A stretch of DNA of 64,000 nucleotides from Campylobacter gastrosuis (lineage in GTDB: Bacteria > Campylobacterota > Campylobacteria > Campylobacterales > Campylobacteraceae), in the NCBI RefSeq assembly GCF_030249845.1, contig NZ_JANURM010000001.1, positions 321,312 to 385,311 on the forward strand, read 5' to 3'. Shown piece after piece: positions 16,979-25,668 of this stretch. The notes below the pieces were generated by a model. That model had not been told where the DNA came from. It saw only the letters and a program-made list of their open reading frames with translations, and did not search any database. The translations under genes were made by a program, and so were the position numbers. Position 1 is the stretch's first letter. The number at the start of each line of letters is the position of its first letter.

Positions 16979-18799
16979 TTAATTAGTTTTATTTTTTAAG
17001 CTTTCAAGTCTATCTTTTGCGATCCCAGCTAAATTTTCTTCGTATTCGTAAAAATTAAACGTCGCTCCGTGCTGTGCTGTGCCATCAAGTATGTCGCCAC
17101 TTTGGCGGTTTTTTAGATCAATCTGGGCGATTTTAAACCCGTCAAGCGTGTTTGAAAACTCAACTAAACGCTCCGGCGGATTTTTAAGCTTTGTGTATAA
17201 AAAGCAGTAGCCGTCCCCACCATTTCGCCCCACGCGACCACGGAGCTGATGAAGTGTGGCAAGTCCTAAACGCTCAGCCCCAACGACTAAAATCGTGCTA
17301 AGGCGAGGCAGTGAGATGCCCACTTCAACGATAGTCGTGGCTAAAAGCAGGTCGCCATTTTGCCTAAAATCAAGTAAAACCTGCTCTTTTTGCCTATCTT
17401 TGCCGTGCGTGATATAGACGTTTTTAAAATTTTCTAGCCAAAAATTTTGAGCTTCGCTTAGGCTTTGGTAGTTAAAATTTTCTGAGCTCTCAACCAGCGG
17501 ATAGACGATGATTGCTTGATTGCCTTTTGAAATTTCGCTTCTTAAATGTGCTAAAAATGCGCTAAATCCGCTGTTTTGTAAAATTTGCGTCTTAATGTTT
17601 TTCTTAAAAGGCATCTGTTTTAAAAAGCTAAAATTTACAAGCGATGACTGGATTAGGCTTAGTGTTCTTGGTATTGGCGTGGCAGAAAACTGCACGAAAG
17701 TTGTGCGTTTCTCGCCGTCTTTTACCAGCTCGTCAATCTTTGCTCTTTGGTTTGAGCCAAAGCGGTGTTGCTCGTCAATCATAATGATATTTGCCTTTGG
17801 TAGCTCCTTAAACAAAAGCACGTGAGTGCCGATGATAAAGCAAGGCTCGTCTAAATTTACGTTTTTATCGCCACTTTTTACGAGTAAAATTTTCATAAAT
17901 TTTGGCAGTAACCTAATGGCTTCTGTGTAAATTTGCTCGGCTAAAATGCTAGTTGGTGCCATTAAAATGGCTTTTTTAGGATACACGCTTAGGGCTGCTG
18001 CTAAAATCACTAGGGTTTTACCGCTGCCAACATCGCCCATTACGACACGGCGTTTGGCTTCACTACTAACTAAATCAGCTCTAATGTCGTTTATGGCGTT
18101 TTTTTGGTCGTTTGTAGGCGTAAATGGCAGGGTGCTTAGCCACTCATCTATGCTAAAAAGCTCTGTGATTTTATTTAAAAAGTGCGTTTTTTTACCGCTT
18201 AGCTTTTTAATGTAGTTAAAAATTTCAACAAATTTTAGCGTTTCTAGCCCAGCGTTTTGGCTTTTTAGAGCGTTTAGCATATCTACGCTCACACTATCTG
18301 CTTTTTGAAAATTTAGCAAAAAATCGGCTTCATTTTCATTTAATCCCTCGCCCAAAAGATTATCTTTTGTTACGTATTTTGCGATTAAAGTTGCGATTTT
18401 TTCATCTTTTAAATCGGCTTTAAATTTTGGCTTAATCTGCCCTGTTTTGGTTAAAATTTTTGGATTTGTAATTTGATAAGAGCCGTAATTAAACGTACAG
18501 TTGCCGTGTAAAATCATCTCCTTATCACGCTTAAAAACGCCGTAATGCCAAGGCTTTGCGTTAAAAATGACAATTTTAATCTGCACATCCCACGTCTGAC
18601 AAAATGCGTTAATTATCAAAAGTCCGCCGTTAGCCCGTCTTGTTTGCCAAACCTTTACAGCCACGCAGACATCGCCATTTTTTGGCTCGTTTGAGATAGT
18701 GCTATCCTCAAAGCTTTTTGGCAAAAAAAGTGCCAAATCAAGCAGTGAGATGACGCCGATTTTAGCTAAATCGGCTCTGTCAGTTGGCTCAAATTTCAT
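16979..18799 (-). CDS. recG: ATP-dependent DNA helicase RecG
   Basis: A 606-aa superfamily 2 helicase. Walker A is RRVVMGDVGSGKTLV at about residues 251-265, Walker B/DEAH-type is IMIDEQHRFG, motif III is FSATPIPRTL, and motif VI is LGLATLHQLRGRVGRNG. The N-terminal wedge/OB domain is shorter than in E. coli RecG (693 aa), as is usual in Campylobacter. RecG remodels stalled replication forks and Holliday junctions. Its start overlaps the stop of the M16 gene by 11 bases, and mqnC is directly upstream of that, an order I recall as conserved in Campylobacter. Confidence 0.95.
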   Translation of the reverse strand: MKFEPTDRADLAKIGVISLLDLALFLPKSFEDSTISNEPKNGDVCVAVKVWQTRRANGGLLIINAFCQTWDVQIKIVIFNAKPWHYGVFKRDKEMILHGNCTFNYGSYQITNPKILTKTGQIKPKFKADLKDEKIATLIAKYVTKDNLLGEGLNENEADFLLNFQKADSVSVDMLNALKSQNAGLETLKFVEIFNYIKKLSGKKTHFLNKITELFSIDEWLSTLPFTPTNDQKNAINDIRADLVSSEAKRRVVMGDVGSGKTLVILAAALSVYPKKAILMAPTSILAEQIYTEAIRLLPKFMKILLVKSGDKNVNLDEPCFIIGTHVLLFKELPKANIIMIDEQHRFGSNQRAKIDELVKDGEKRTTFVQFSATPIPRTLSLIQSSLVNFSFLKQMPFKKNIKTQILQNSGFSAFLAHLRSEISKGNQAIIVYPLVESSENFNYQSLSEAQNFWLENFKNVYITHGKDRQKEQVLLDFRQNGDLLLATTIVEVGISLPRLSTILVVGAERLGLATLHQLRGRVGRNGGDGYCFLYTKLKNPPERLVEFSNTLDGFKIAQIDLKNRQSGDILDGTAQHGATFNFYEYEENLAGIAKDRLESLKNKTN

Positions 18800-20015
18800 C
18801 TCTTAAAATGCAAAAGCTAAGCTTACTAATCTCATCGTGAGAGGCGATAAAATCGTTAATCTCGTTTAGTTTTAGCCTTTTTATCTTTTCAAGCTCGTCT
18901 AAAAATGAGCCTAGCTTTACGCCCCTGTAAAATTCGCCATAAGCGATATCAAGCCTACGAAATAGCGTTTCAAGCCGAAGTGGCAGTGAGCCGACTAAAA
19001 ATTTCTTAGCCTGTTCTAGCTCATTTTTGCTAATGCCAGACTTTATAAATTTGCTAAACTCATCTTTAACGACGCTAACCGCCTCGTCCTTGCTCTCGTT
19101 TTTGGTTTGTAGATAGCCAAAAATTTGTGAGTGGCTTAAATTTAGCACGTTTTTGGCGTATGCTGAGTAGGCTAAGCCCCTTTTTACGCGGATTTGCTCC
19201 ATTAAACGTGAGCCAAAACCGCTCTCGCCAAGCACAAAGGTCGCCACACTAGCCTTGTAACGCTCATCATCGCTTACATTATATGGCGAACCAAAATAAA
19301 TGTATGCTTGTTCGCTTGGTTTTACTATCTCTTTTAGTTGCTCGTTTTGGCTTGTTTTTAGCCTTGTTAGCTCGTTTTTTACGCCCTCTTTTAAAATTTC
19401 AAGCGGACTTTTTAAAATTTCAAGCTCGCTTGCCTTAACATCTCCACCAAAGACGATAAAAAGATTATTTAACACCAAATTTTGGCTAAAAAACGCCCTT
19501 ATCTCATCTAAATTTATACTTTTTACGCTCTCATTTGTGCCGATACTTGGGTAGCTTAGATTTGTTTTTGGGTATAAAATTTCAAACAAACCCCACTTTG
19601 CTAGGTAGTCGTTATCATTTTGATTACTTGCGATATCGCCAAGCGTGATAGTTTGGCACTTTTTTAGGATCTCATCGCTAAAATTTGGCTCTTTTAGCAG
19701 TTTAGTTAGCATATTTACGCCAAAGCTAAAATGCTCTTTTAGGCAGTTTAGCTCAATTAAAAATGTCTCAAAACCAGCACTCACATTTAGGCTAATCGCC
19801 CTTTTTTCAAGCTCCTTTGCAAAGCCCTCCCAGCCTAAAATTTTATCGCCCTCATTTAGCATAAGTGCGCACATTCTTGCCACACCACTTTTTTGCTCAC
19901 TACACACGCCAGAAGCCCTAAATACGAGCTTTAAGCTTACTATCGGTAGTGAGTTTTGGCTCTCAAAAACGACTGGAATTTTTATGTTTTTAACGTTTAA
20001 ATCTAAAATTTTCAT
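18789..20015 (-). CDS. M16 family peptidase-like protein, zinc motif missing
   Basis: A 408-aa protein with the two-lobed M16 layout: an N-terminal lobe with SLKLVFRASGVCSEQKSGVA, and a C-terminal lobe with the family LRVKRGLAYSAYA motif at about residue 270 that helps bind substrate. The zinc-binding HXXEH is absent: the equivalent place reads ARMCALMLNEGDK. It is therefore probably the non-catalytic partner type of M16 protein, or a chaperone-like form, that pairs with an active M16 subunit encoded elsewhere. No signal peptide is evident. The stop of mqnC and the start of this gene abut, and recG overlaps its end, so all three form one operon. Confidence 0.85.
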   Translation of the reverse strand: MKILDLNVKNIKIPVVFESQNSLPIVSLKLVFRASGVCSEQKSGVARMCALMLNEGDKILGWEGFAKELEKRAISLNVSAGFETFLIELNCLKEHFSFGVNMLTKLLKEPNFSDEILKKCQTITLGDIASNQNDNDYLAKWGLFEILYPKTNLSYPSIGTNESVKSINLDEIRAFFSQNLVLNNLFIVFGGDVKASELEILKSPLEILKEGVKNELTRLKTSQNEQLKEIVKPSEQAYIYFGSPYNVSDDERYKASVATFVLGESGFGSRLMEQIRVKRGLAYSAYAKNVLNLSHSQIFGYLQTKNESKDEAVSVVKDEFSKFIKSGISKNELEQAKKFLVGSLPLRLETLFRRLDIAYGEFYRGVKLGSFLDELEKIKRLKLNEINDFIASHDEISKLSFCILRDEI

Positions 20016-21062
20016 CTAAAATCTCTCTAAAATATCGTAGTTTGTATTGCGTTTTGCTGGATTTTCGCCTATATCTTTAATAAGCTCTATCATCTGTGCT
20101 TGATTCATTCTAAACTCTGCTCCTGCGGCTTTTACGACATTCTCCTCCATCATCGTTGAGCCTAAATCGTTTGCACCAAATAGCAAGGCAAGTTGCCCCA
20201 CGTAGCTACCCTGCGTAACCCAGCTACTTTGGATGTTTTTAAAGTTATCTAAAAACAGCCTTGAAACGGCAAGTAGGCGAAGATAGCGATTTGAGCTTTG
20301 CTTTACTATCTCTTGGTGTTCTGCCATTAATTTTGTGTTTAGCCCCTGAAAACTCCATAAAATAAACGCCCTAAATCCGCCAGTAATGTCTTGTAAATTT
20401 CTAATATGCTCCCAGTGCTCTACAATCTCACGTGTGGTTTCAACCGTGCCAAACATCATCGTTGCCGTTGATTTTAGCCCCACGCTGTGGGCTTCTTGGT
20501 GGATTTTTAGCCAAGTAGCGGTATCGCATTTTTTTGGAGCGATGATATCACGGACTCTATCGCTTAAAATTTCAGCCCCAGCGCCCGGTATTGAGTAAAG
20601 TCCCTTTGCTTTTAGTCTTTGCAAAACTTCAAGGGTTGAGATTTTTGACACTCTTGCGATGTAGTCTATCTCGACTGCCGAAAAGCCGTGCACGTCAATG
20701 CTAGGATAGTTTTTACTTATAAATTCCAAAAGCTCTTCATACCACTGGATTTTAAGCTTTGGATGAACGCCACCTTGAAAGAGAATTTGCGTCCCGCCGA
20801 TCTCTAAAAGCTCATCAATCTTTTTGCCTATCTCATCAAAGCTTAAAACGTAAGCCTCGTCCTCTTTTGCGTGGCGGTAAAATGCGCAAAATTTGCAATC
20901 AACCCAGCAAACATTTGTGTAATTTATATTTCTATCTACGATAAAAGTTGTCGTTTTATCAGGGTGAAGCTCACGCTTTCTTGCGAGTGCTAGTCGTCCA
21001 AGCTCGGTAAGCTCGGCGTTTTCTATCAAATCAACCGCTTCATCAACACTAAGTCTTTTCAA
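20016..21062 (-). CDS. mqnC: Cyclic dehypoxanthinyl futalosine synthase
   Basis: A radical SAM enzyme with the cluster motif NVCWVDCKFCAFYR (CX3CX2C) near residue 55. The conserved QGGVHP, HGFSAVEI, IPGAGAEIL and GANDLGSTMMEE segments of MqnC are present. It cyclises dehypoxanthinyl futalosine in the futalosine route to menaquinone, the only quinone pathway of Campylobacter. I prefer the TTG at 21062 (protein opening KRLSVDEA, 348 aa), which follows AAAAGGT at good spacing; the frame can be extended to another TTG at 21098 that lacks a ribosome site. First gene of the mqnC / M16 / recG operon. Confidence 0.93.
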   Translation of the reverse strand: MKRLSVDEAVDLIENAELTELGRLALARKRELHPDKTTTFIVDRNINYTNVCWVDCKFCAFYRHAKEDEAYVLSFDEIGKKIDELLEIGGTQILFQGGVHPKLKIQWYEELLEFISKNYPSIDVHGFSAVEIDYIARVSKISTLEVLQRLKAKGLYSIPGAGAEILSDRVRDIIAPKKCDTATWLKIHQEAHSVGLKSTATMMFGTVETTREIVEHWEHIRNLQDITGGFRAFILWSFQGLNTKLMAEHQEIVKQSSNRYLRLLAVSRLFLDNFKNIQSSWVTQGSYVGQLALLFGANDLGSTMMEENVVKAAGAEFRMNQAQMIELIKDIGENPAKRNTNYDILERF

Positions 21063-21158
21063 GTTTTTACCTTTTAAATTTTTGTGTGAGTGTATCAAAA
21101 TTTAGCTTTTAAAAAGTAAATTTTAGTAAAATAGCTAGAAATTTTTAAAGGAGAAAAG

Positions 21159-21365
21159 ATGAAAAAATTTCTAATTTTTATTGCAAGTGTTGCACTTTTT
21201 GTTGGTTGTGCTAAAAACCCTGAACCAAAAAAACACGAAATGCAAGGTTGTAGTGCAAACTGCGGTATGCAAATGCAAAAATGTGGCGAGGGCTGCGGTA
21301 TGAATGATAAAAAAATGCCAATGCAAGGCTGCCCAATGCATCAAAATATGCAACACAAGCACTAA
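21159..21365 (+). CDS. Small Met/Cys/His-rich lipoprotein
   Basis: A 68-aa protein whose signal sequence ends in a lipobox (LFVGC, lipidated at Cys17). The mature 50 residues hold seven further Cys, eleven Met and four His in repeats such as MQGCSANCGMQMQKCGEGCG and MPMQGCPMHQNMQHKH. Such spacing of soft ligands suggests binding of copper or another thiophilic metal at the outer membrane or periplasm. I do not recognise a named family. It has its own AAAGGAG site and TAAAAT-type -10, and shares a bidirectional terminator with the NfeD gene. An NlpE-like lipoprotein lies 1.4 kb further on. Confidence 0.8.
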   Translation: MKKFLIFIASVALFVGCAKNPEPKKHEMQGCSANCGMQMQKCGEGCGMNDKKMPMQGCPMHQNMQHKH

Positions 21366-21393
21366 TTTTAGGGGGTTTTGCCCCTAGAATTTT
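21364..21393. terminator. Bidirectional terminator
   Basis: AATTTTAGGGG-GTTTTG-CCCCTAGAATTTT between the converging lipoprotein and NfeD genes. G/C stem with T-rich ends on both strands; it overlaps the last codons of the nfeD-like gene. Confidence 0.8.
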
Positions 21394-21770
21394 ATCACTG
21401 CAAAATTATCTTTGGTGCTTAGAATTTCTACCCTGTCGCCGTCTTTTAGCTTTGATTTTAGCCCCTCATCAAAGTGCCAAAAAGTACCTTTAAAATATAC
21501 CATATCGTTTTTAATCACGCCAAAGCCACGCTCGTTTAAAAAGTCATCTTTTATCTCGTTTTTTTGGCTCTTTTTAAATGGCTTTTTTAGAGCAAATATC
21601 AAAATTATTGAAAAAATCGCCGATAAAATCAGCCCAAAATACCAGCTAAAATCAATAAAAAAGCTTAAAATTCCAGTCGCTAAAAAGCCAAGCCCACAAA
21701 AGAGCAGATAAAACGAGCCAAACATAAGCTCGGCTAAAATTAGGCAGATACCAGCGATTAAAAAGCTCAT
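21384..21770 (-). CDS. NfeD-like membrane protein
   Basis: A 128-aa protein with two to three membrane helices in the first 75 residues and a C-terminal OB-fold segment (GVIKNDMVYFKGTFWHFDEG...LKDGDRVEIL) typical of short NfeD proteins. NfeD partners SPFH/stomatin proteins and is thought to anchor membrane microdomain assemblies. It overlaps the SPFH gene by four bases (ATGA), the standard operon for the pair. The serine-protease domain of long NfeD proteins is absent. Confidence 0.88.
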   Translation of the reverse strand: MSFLIAGICLILAELMFGSFYLLFCGLGFLATGILSFFIDFSWYFGLILSAIFSIILIFALKKPFKKSQKNEIKDDFLNERGFGVIKNDMVYFKGTFWHFDEGLKSKLKDGDRVEILSTKDNFAVIKF

Positions 21771-22681
21771 TGTTTCTTGCCTAGGAATTCTTTTAGCACA
21801 CTTAGTGAGCCGATTAGCTCGCTAGCTTCATAAGGGACTAAAATTTTATCTTTGCTCGTGTTTTTGGCTAGTTCGTTAAACGCCATAACTCTGTCCTTTG
21901 CTAGTAGAAATTCAGCCGCATTTTGGTTCTGGCTCATACTTGCATTTATCATATCCATAGCCTCTTTTTGTGCGGTGGCAAGGGCGATTTGCTCGTATTT
22001 TTTAGCATCAGCCATACGCTCAATCGCCTCTGCTTGAAGGACTTTTTCTTGTTTTAGGGCTTCTGCGTTTCTTATTAAAGCCGCTTTTTCAGCTTCGGCT
22101 TTTAGCTCAATGGCACGTTTTTCACGCTCGGCTTTCATCTGTAAATTCATAGCCTCCTCAATCCCGCTAGGGACTGAAATTTCAGAGATTTCAACACGCA
22201 TAATCTTAACGCCCCAGTTATTTGCAGCATCTCCAAGTGCGACTTGAAGTGCGCTATTTAGGCGGTCGCGTGAGCTTAGTGTGTCATCAAGATTCATAGC
22301 GCCTATCTCGCCACGAAGCGTAGTCATTGCTAAATTCGCGATCGCACGCTTGTAGCTATCAACGTTATAAAGTGCCATTTTGCCATCCGTGACCTTTAAA
22401 AACACGATGCCATCAACGCTGATATTTACGTTATCCTTTGTGATAACCTGCTGTTTTGTAATATCTACAAGCTGTTCTCGTATCGTAATCTCGTCTCTGA
22501 TTTGGTCAATAAAAGGTATGATAATGTGAAATCCGCCGTCAAGCACCTTGTGAAATCTGCCGAGTCGCTCAACGATATAAATATCTGATTGTGAGACGAT
22601 TTTAACGGCTAGTTTTAAAAACACGACCACTAAAATCACAACCAAAAATGCCATTATGATAAAAATTTCATTGTCTTGCAC
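21767..22681 (-). CDS. SPFH/Band 7 protein (stomatin/QmcA-like)
   Basis: A 304-aa protein with an N-terminal membrane helix (about residues 7-28), a Band 7 domain (IVERLGRFHKVLDGGFHIIIPF; DNVNISVDGIVFLKV; SSRDRLNSALQVALG) and an Ala/Glu/Lys-rich coiled coil (about 175-245) that drives oligomerisation. SPFH proteins form large membrane-attached cages that organise quality control proteases. GTG start at 22681 after a GGGGTAAAA leader. Followed by the overlapping NfeD-like gene. Confidence 0.92.
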   Translation of the reverse strand: MQDNEIFIIMAFLVVILVVVFLKLAVKIVSQSDIYIVERLGRFHKVLDGGFHIIIPFIDQIRDEITIREQLVDITKQQVITKDNVNISVDGIVFLKVTDGKMALYNVDSYKRAIANLAMTTLRGEIGAMNLDDTLSSRDRLNSALQVALGDAANNWGVKIMRVEISEISVPSGIEEAMNLQMKAEREKRAIELKAEAEKAALIRNAEALKQEKVLQAEAIERMADAKKYEQIALATAQKEAMDMINASMSQNQNAAEFLLAKDRVMAFNELAKNTSKDKILVPYEASELIGSLSVLKEFLGKKQ

Positions 22682-22743
22682 TTTTACCCCTTTTTTATAT
22701 TTTTTTGATATTATACACTAAATTTATGATAAAGGATAGATAT

Positions 22744-23175
22744 ATGAAAGTTAAACAAAAGGTTTTTTTAGCCCTTGCGGTTTTGGCTTTTGCTGGGTGT
22801 GCAAATACGCAAAATGCCCTGCCAAATGGGACTTGTGGCGTAAGCACAGCACAAAAGTGCGAGATGAAAAATGAGCTTACTGGCGTTTATAAAACCACTC
22901 TGCCGTGTGCGGATTGTGACGGGATTGAAGCGACTTTGATTTTAAAAGACGATAAGAGGTTTTCATACATTATGACCTATGAAAATCAGCAAAAATACAC
23001 GGATAATCAAAGCGGAGTTTATAGCGTTGCTGGCGATATTTTAACGACTGAAAATTTATACAAAGAGAAGCAAATGTATAAGATTGTTAATGGGGCGTTA
23101 AAAATGCTTGATTCTCAGGGCGATGAAGTCAGTGGCGAACTAGCCGAATTTTATACCTTTAAAAAAATCCGCTAA
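22744..23175 (+). CDS. NlpE-like lipoprotein
   Basis: A 143-aa lipoprotein (signal MKVKQKVFLALAVLAFAGC, lipidated Cys19) with an NlpE N-terminal domain: LTGVYKTTLPCADCDGIEATL, containing the family CxxC, and a following beta-rich part. In E. coli NlpE signals surface contact and copper or lipoprotein stress to Cpx; Campylobacter has no obvious Cpx system, so the partner here is unknown. I start it at ATG 22744 after AAAGGATAGAT; an earlier in-frame start at 22705 would put residues before the signal peptide. A TATTAT -10 sits at about 22707. Confidence 0.85.
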   Translation: MKVKQKVFLALAVLAFAGCANTQNALPNGTCGVSTAQKCEMKNELTGVYKTTLPCADCDGIEATLILKDDKRFSYIMTYENQQKYTDNQSGVYSVAGDILTTENLYKEKQMYKIVNGALKMLDSQGDEVSGELAEFYTFKKIR

Positions 23176-23178
23176 AAT

Positions 23179-23195
23179 AGGTGCTTAAAGCACCT
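23179..23195 (+). terminator. Terminator after the NlpE-like gene
   Basis: AGGTGC-TTAAA-GCACCT followed by GTTGGTTTTTGTTTT, directly downstream of the stop codon. Confidence 0.65.
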
Positions 23196-23257
23196 GTTGG
23201 TTTTTGTTTTTAGTAAAAAATTATGAAAGTTTGGGTTAGTAGATAAGAGGTTTGTTT

Positions 23258-23863
23258 TTAAAATTTGCTAAAAAGCAGTAAAAATGCTAAGAACATCATT
23301 AAAAATCCGATGAAAATTTCTAGAATTTTCCACGAAATTGGTTTTTTAAATAATGGCAAAAGCACTCTTGAAGCGTATCCGAGCGTGAAAAAGAACACAA
23401 ATGAAGCGGCGGCTGCTCCAAAGCCAAAAATGATATTTTTATCTGCAAATTTAGCAGAAACTGAGCCGATAAGAAGCATAGTGTCAAGATAAACGTGCGG
23501 ATTTAGCCAAGTAAAAGCCAGTGTTAGAAGTATCGTTTTTTTAAGGCTTTGGGCTGGTTTTTCATCAATTTTCATTGCGTGATTTTGTCTAAATGCTGTC
23601 CAAAAACTTCTTAAAGCATAACAAAAAAGAAACAAAAATCCGCCATAAATTGCTATCTGTTTTATCGCTGGGAATTTACTTACAACGTAGCCAAGCCCTA
23701 AAACACCGCTAAAAATAAGCAAAGCGTCAGACACGGCACAAATTAGGCACGTGATAAAAACGTGCTGTTTTAAAATACCTTGCTTTAAAACAAAGGCGTT
23801 TTGAGCCCCAATGGCTAAAATAAGCGATAAACCAGTGCCAAATCCAGATAAAAATGCATCCAT
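23258..23863 (-). CDS. LysE/ArgO family amino-acid exporter
   Basis: A 201-aa inner-membrane protein with about six helices. The N-terminal MDAFLSGFGTGLSLILAIGAQNAFVLKQGI and TWLNPHVYLDTMLL motifs are those of LysE/ArgO exporters, which export basic amino acids such as arginine or lysine. I chose ATG 23863, eight bases after AAGGA; the frame runs further upstream but that part is basic and unlike the family. Single gene, separated from yggS by about 70 bases with A/T-rich sequence. Confidence 0.85.
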   Translation of the reverse strand: MDAFLSGFGTGLSLILAIGAQNAFVLKQGILKQHVFITCLICAVSDALLIFSGVLGLGYVVSKFPAIKQIAIYGGFLFLFCYALRSFWTAFRQNHAMKIDEKPAQSLKKTILLTLAFTWLNPHVYLDTMLLIGSVSAKFADKNIIFGFGAAAASFVFFFTLGYASRVLLPLFKKPISWKILEIFIGFLMMFLAFLLLFSKF

Positions 23864-23932
23864 TAAAATCCTTAAAATTTTACATAAAATTTTACAAAAA
23901 ATTGCTCTTAAAAGTGTTACAATTTTACACAA

Positions 23933-24559
23933 TTAAAGATATAAAATTGAGCCAAGTCGTATCATATTTGAGCCAGATTTTATGGCAATTTCATAATCGC
24001 TACTCATACCCATTGAGCAGATTTTTGCTCCTTTTAAATTGCTAAAAATTTTATAAGTAGCTTCAAAACTAGCTGAAATTTTGCTTACTTCATCGCTGTG
24101 AGTGCCGATACTCATCACGCCTAAAAGGTTGATATTTTCGCACTCTTGCGAGATTTTGTGATAAATTTCAGCTGCCATTTCTACGCTCACGCCTTGCTTT
24201 GTATCTTCGTTTGCCGAGTTGATTTGTAAAAGCGTGTCAAGCTTGAAATTTAGCCGTTTATTAACAGCCACCGCACGCTCAAAGCTATCACAACTCTGCC
24301 ATAAAATAGGCTTTAATGCGATTAGTTGGTTGATTTTATTATCTTGAAGTCGCCCTATCATATGCCATTTTATGGGCAAATCGGCAAGTTCGGACTGCTT
24401 TTTTGCCATCTCTTGGATTCTGTTTTCACCAAAGTCAATCTGTCCTTGTGAGTATAAATTTCTAACCTCATTTTGTGTTACGTTTTTACTCACTGCAACA
24501 AGCCTGACACCACTTGAAATGGCGTTGATTTTATCTAATAAATCGCTTAAAACTATCAT
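23933..24559 (-). CDS. YggS family PLP homeostasis protein
   Basis: A 208-aa PLP-binding protein with the alanine-racemase-like barrel: RLVAVSKNVTQNEV holds the PLP lysine, FGENRIQE, KWHMIGRLQDNK and LQINSANEDTKQGV follow, and the C-terminal MGMSSDYEIAIKSGSNMIRLGS phosphate-binding stretch is intact. Family members buffer cellular pyridoxal phosphate and have no known catalytic reaction. Slightly shorter than E. coli YggS. Its ATG overlaps the rseP stop (ATGA), so it is in the rarD / coiled-coil / rseP / yggS operon. Confidence 0.92.
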   Translation of the reverse strand: MIVLSDLLDKINAISSGVRLVAVSKNVTQNEVRNLYSQGQIDFGENRIQEMAKKQSELADLPIKWHMIGRLQDNKINQLIALKPILWQSCDSFERAVAVNKRLNFKLDTLLQINSANEDTKQGVSVEMAAEIYHKISQECENINLLGVMSIGTHSDEVSKISASFEATYKIFSNLKGAKICSMGMSSDYEIAIKSGSNMIRLGSILYL

Positions 24560-25668
24560 TTATAAACCCCGCTTAATCTCATAATATCGTTAAAAGTCGC
24601 CACGAGCATTAGCATTAAAAGCAACGCCCAGCCAACGTATGTAAGCCACACAAAGACCTTTTGGCTTACTTCACGGCGAAAAATCAGCTCGTAGGCGTTA
24701 AAGATGATATGACCGCCATCAAGGGCTGGGATTGGCAGTAAATTTAGTATGCCAAGATTTACAGAAATTAGTGCTGTGATGACTAAAAGCACGACAAAAT
24801 CGCTCTTTGCAGCCTTTGAAGTAATGTCAGTAATTTGGACAATCCCGCCCATTTCTTTAATCGGCACGATACCAAGCACCAGCTTTTCAAAGCTTAAAAA
24901 TATGAGCTTTGAAGCCCAAATTGTTTGCGAAAATGCGTATTTTAGGGCGTCAAAGCCGGTGTGATAAATTTTTACAAACTCGCCCTTTGGCGAAATTCCA
25001 ATGAGCGGTTTTTGGATTACTTCGCCAAAAATGCTCCTACTTTCGCCGATTTTTGGGGTTAGAGTTATATTTAAAATTTCGCCATTTCGCTCAATTTCTA
25101 GCGTCGTTGGCTCGGTTTTTACAAGCTCTGCTATCTCGTCCCACTCTGAAATTTTCACGCCATTTATTGCAGTTATTTTATCATCTGGTGCGATTTTTGC
25201 ACTCATAGCGGCTGAGTTTTCAAGCACCTTGCCAACGACTGGCGAGAGCTTTTCAACGCCTAAAATTCCAATAAAAATGTAAAGCAAAAATGCTAAAAAT
25301 ATGTTAAAAAACGGCCCAGCAAAGAGTATGTAAATGCGTTTTATCGGGCTTAGGGTGTTGTAGCTATCAGCGTCATAGTTTCTATTGGCTGGGTCAGCGT
25401 CATCTTGCCCTTTTAGCTGGACATATCCGCCAAGTGGTATTGCACTAATGCAATAATCGGTGTTTTTAATGCGTTTAACGAAAATTTTATCGCCAAAACC
25501 AATGCTAAATGTCAGCACGCAAACGCCGAGCGAACGAGCCGCTAAAAAATGTCCAAGCTCGTGAAAAAATACCAAAAACGAGATGATAAAAATCGTAACA
25601 AAAAAGTGCCACGAATAGGCATAAAGCCCGACAGCAAGGATTATGGCTAAAAAAATAATGCCCTTCAC
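24556..25668 (-). CDS. rseP: Site-2 zinc metalloprotease RseP
   Basis: A 370-aa intramembrane protease. The HELGH zinc motif is at about residues 41-45 (FFHELGHFLAARS), followed by a PDZ domain (about 140-200, IAPDDKITAINGVKISEWDEI) and the second active-site segment PIPALDGGHIIFNAYE. Four membrane helices as usual. RseP-type proteases cut transmembrane segments of anti-sigma factors and signal peptide remnants; the Campylobacter substrate is unknown because no RseA/RpoE pair is typical there. GTG start overlapping the stop of the preceding gene by four bases. Confidence 0.94.
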   Translation of the reverse strand: MKGIIFLAIILAVGLYAYSWHFFVTIFIISFLVFFHELGHFLAARSLGVCVLTFSIGFGDKIFVKRIKNTDYCISAIPLGGYVQLKGQDDADPANRNYDADSYNTLSPIKRIYILFAGPFFNIFLAFLLYIFIGILGVEKLSPVVGKVLENSAAMSAKIAPDDKITAINGVKISEWDEIAELVKTEPTTLEIERNGEILNITLTPKIGESRSIFGEVIQKPLIGISPKGEFVKIYHTGFDALKYAFSQTIWASKLIFLSFEKLVLGIVPIKEMGGIVQITDITSKAAKSDFVVLLVITALISVNLGILNLLPIPALDGGHIIFNAYELIFRREVSQKVFVWLTYVGWALLLMLMLVATFNDIMRLSGVYK

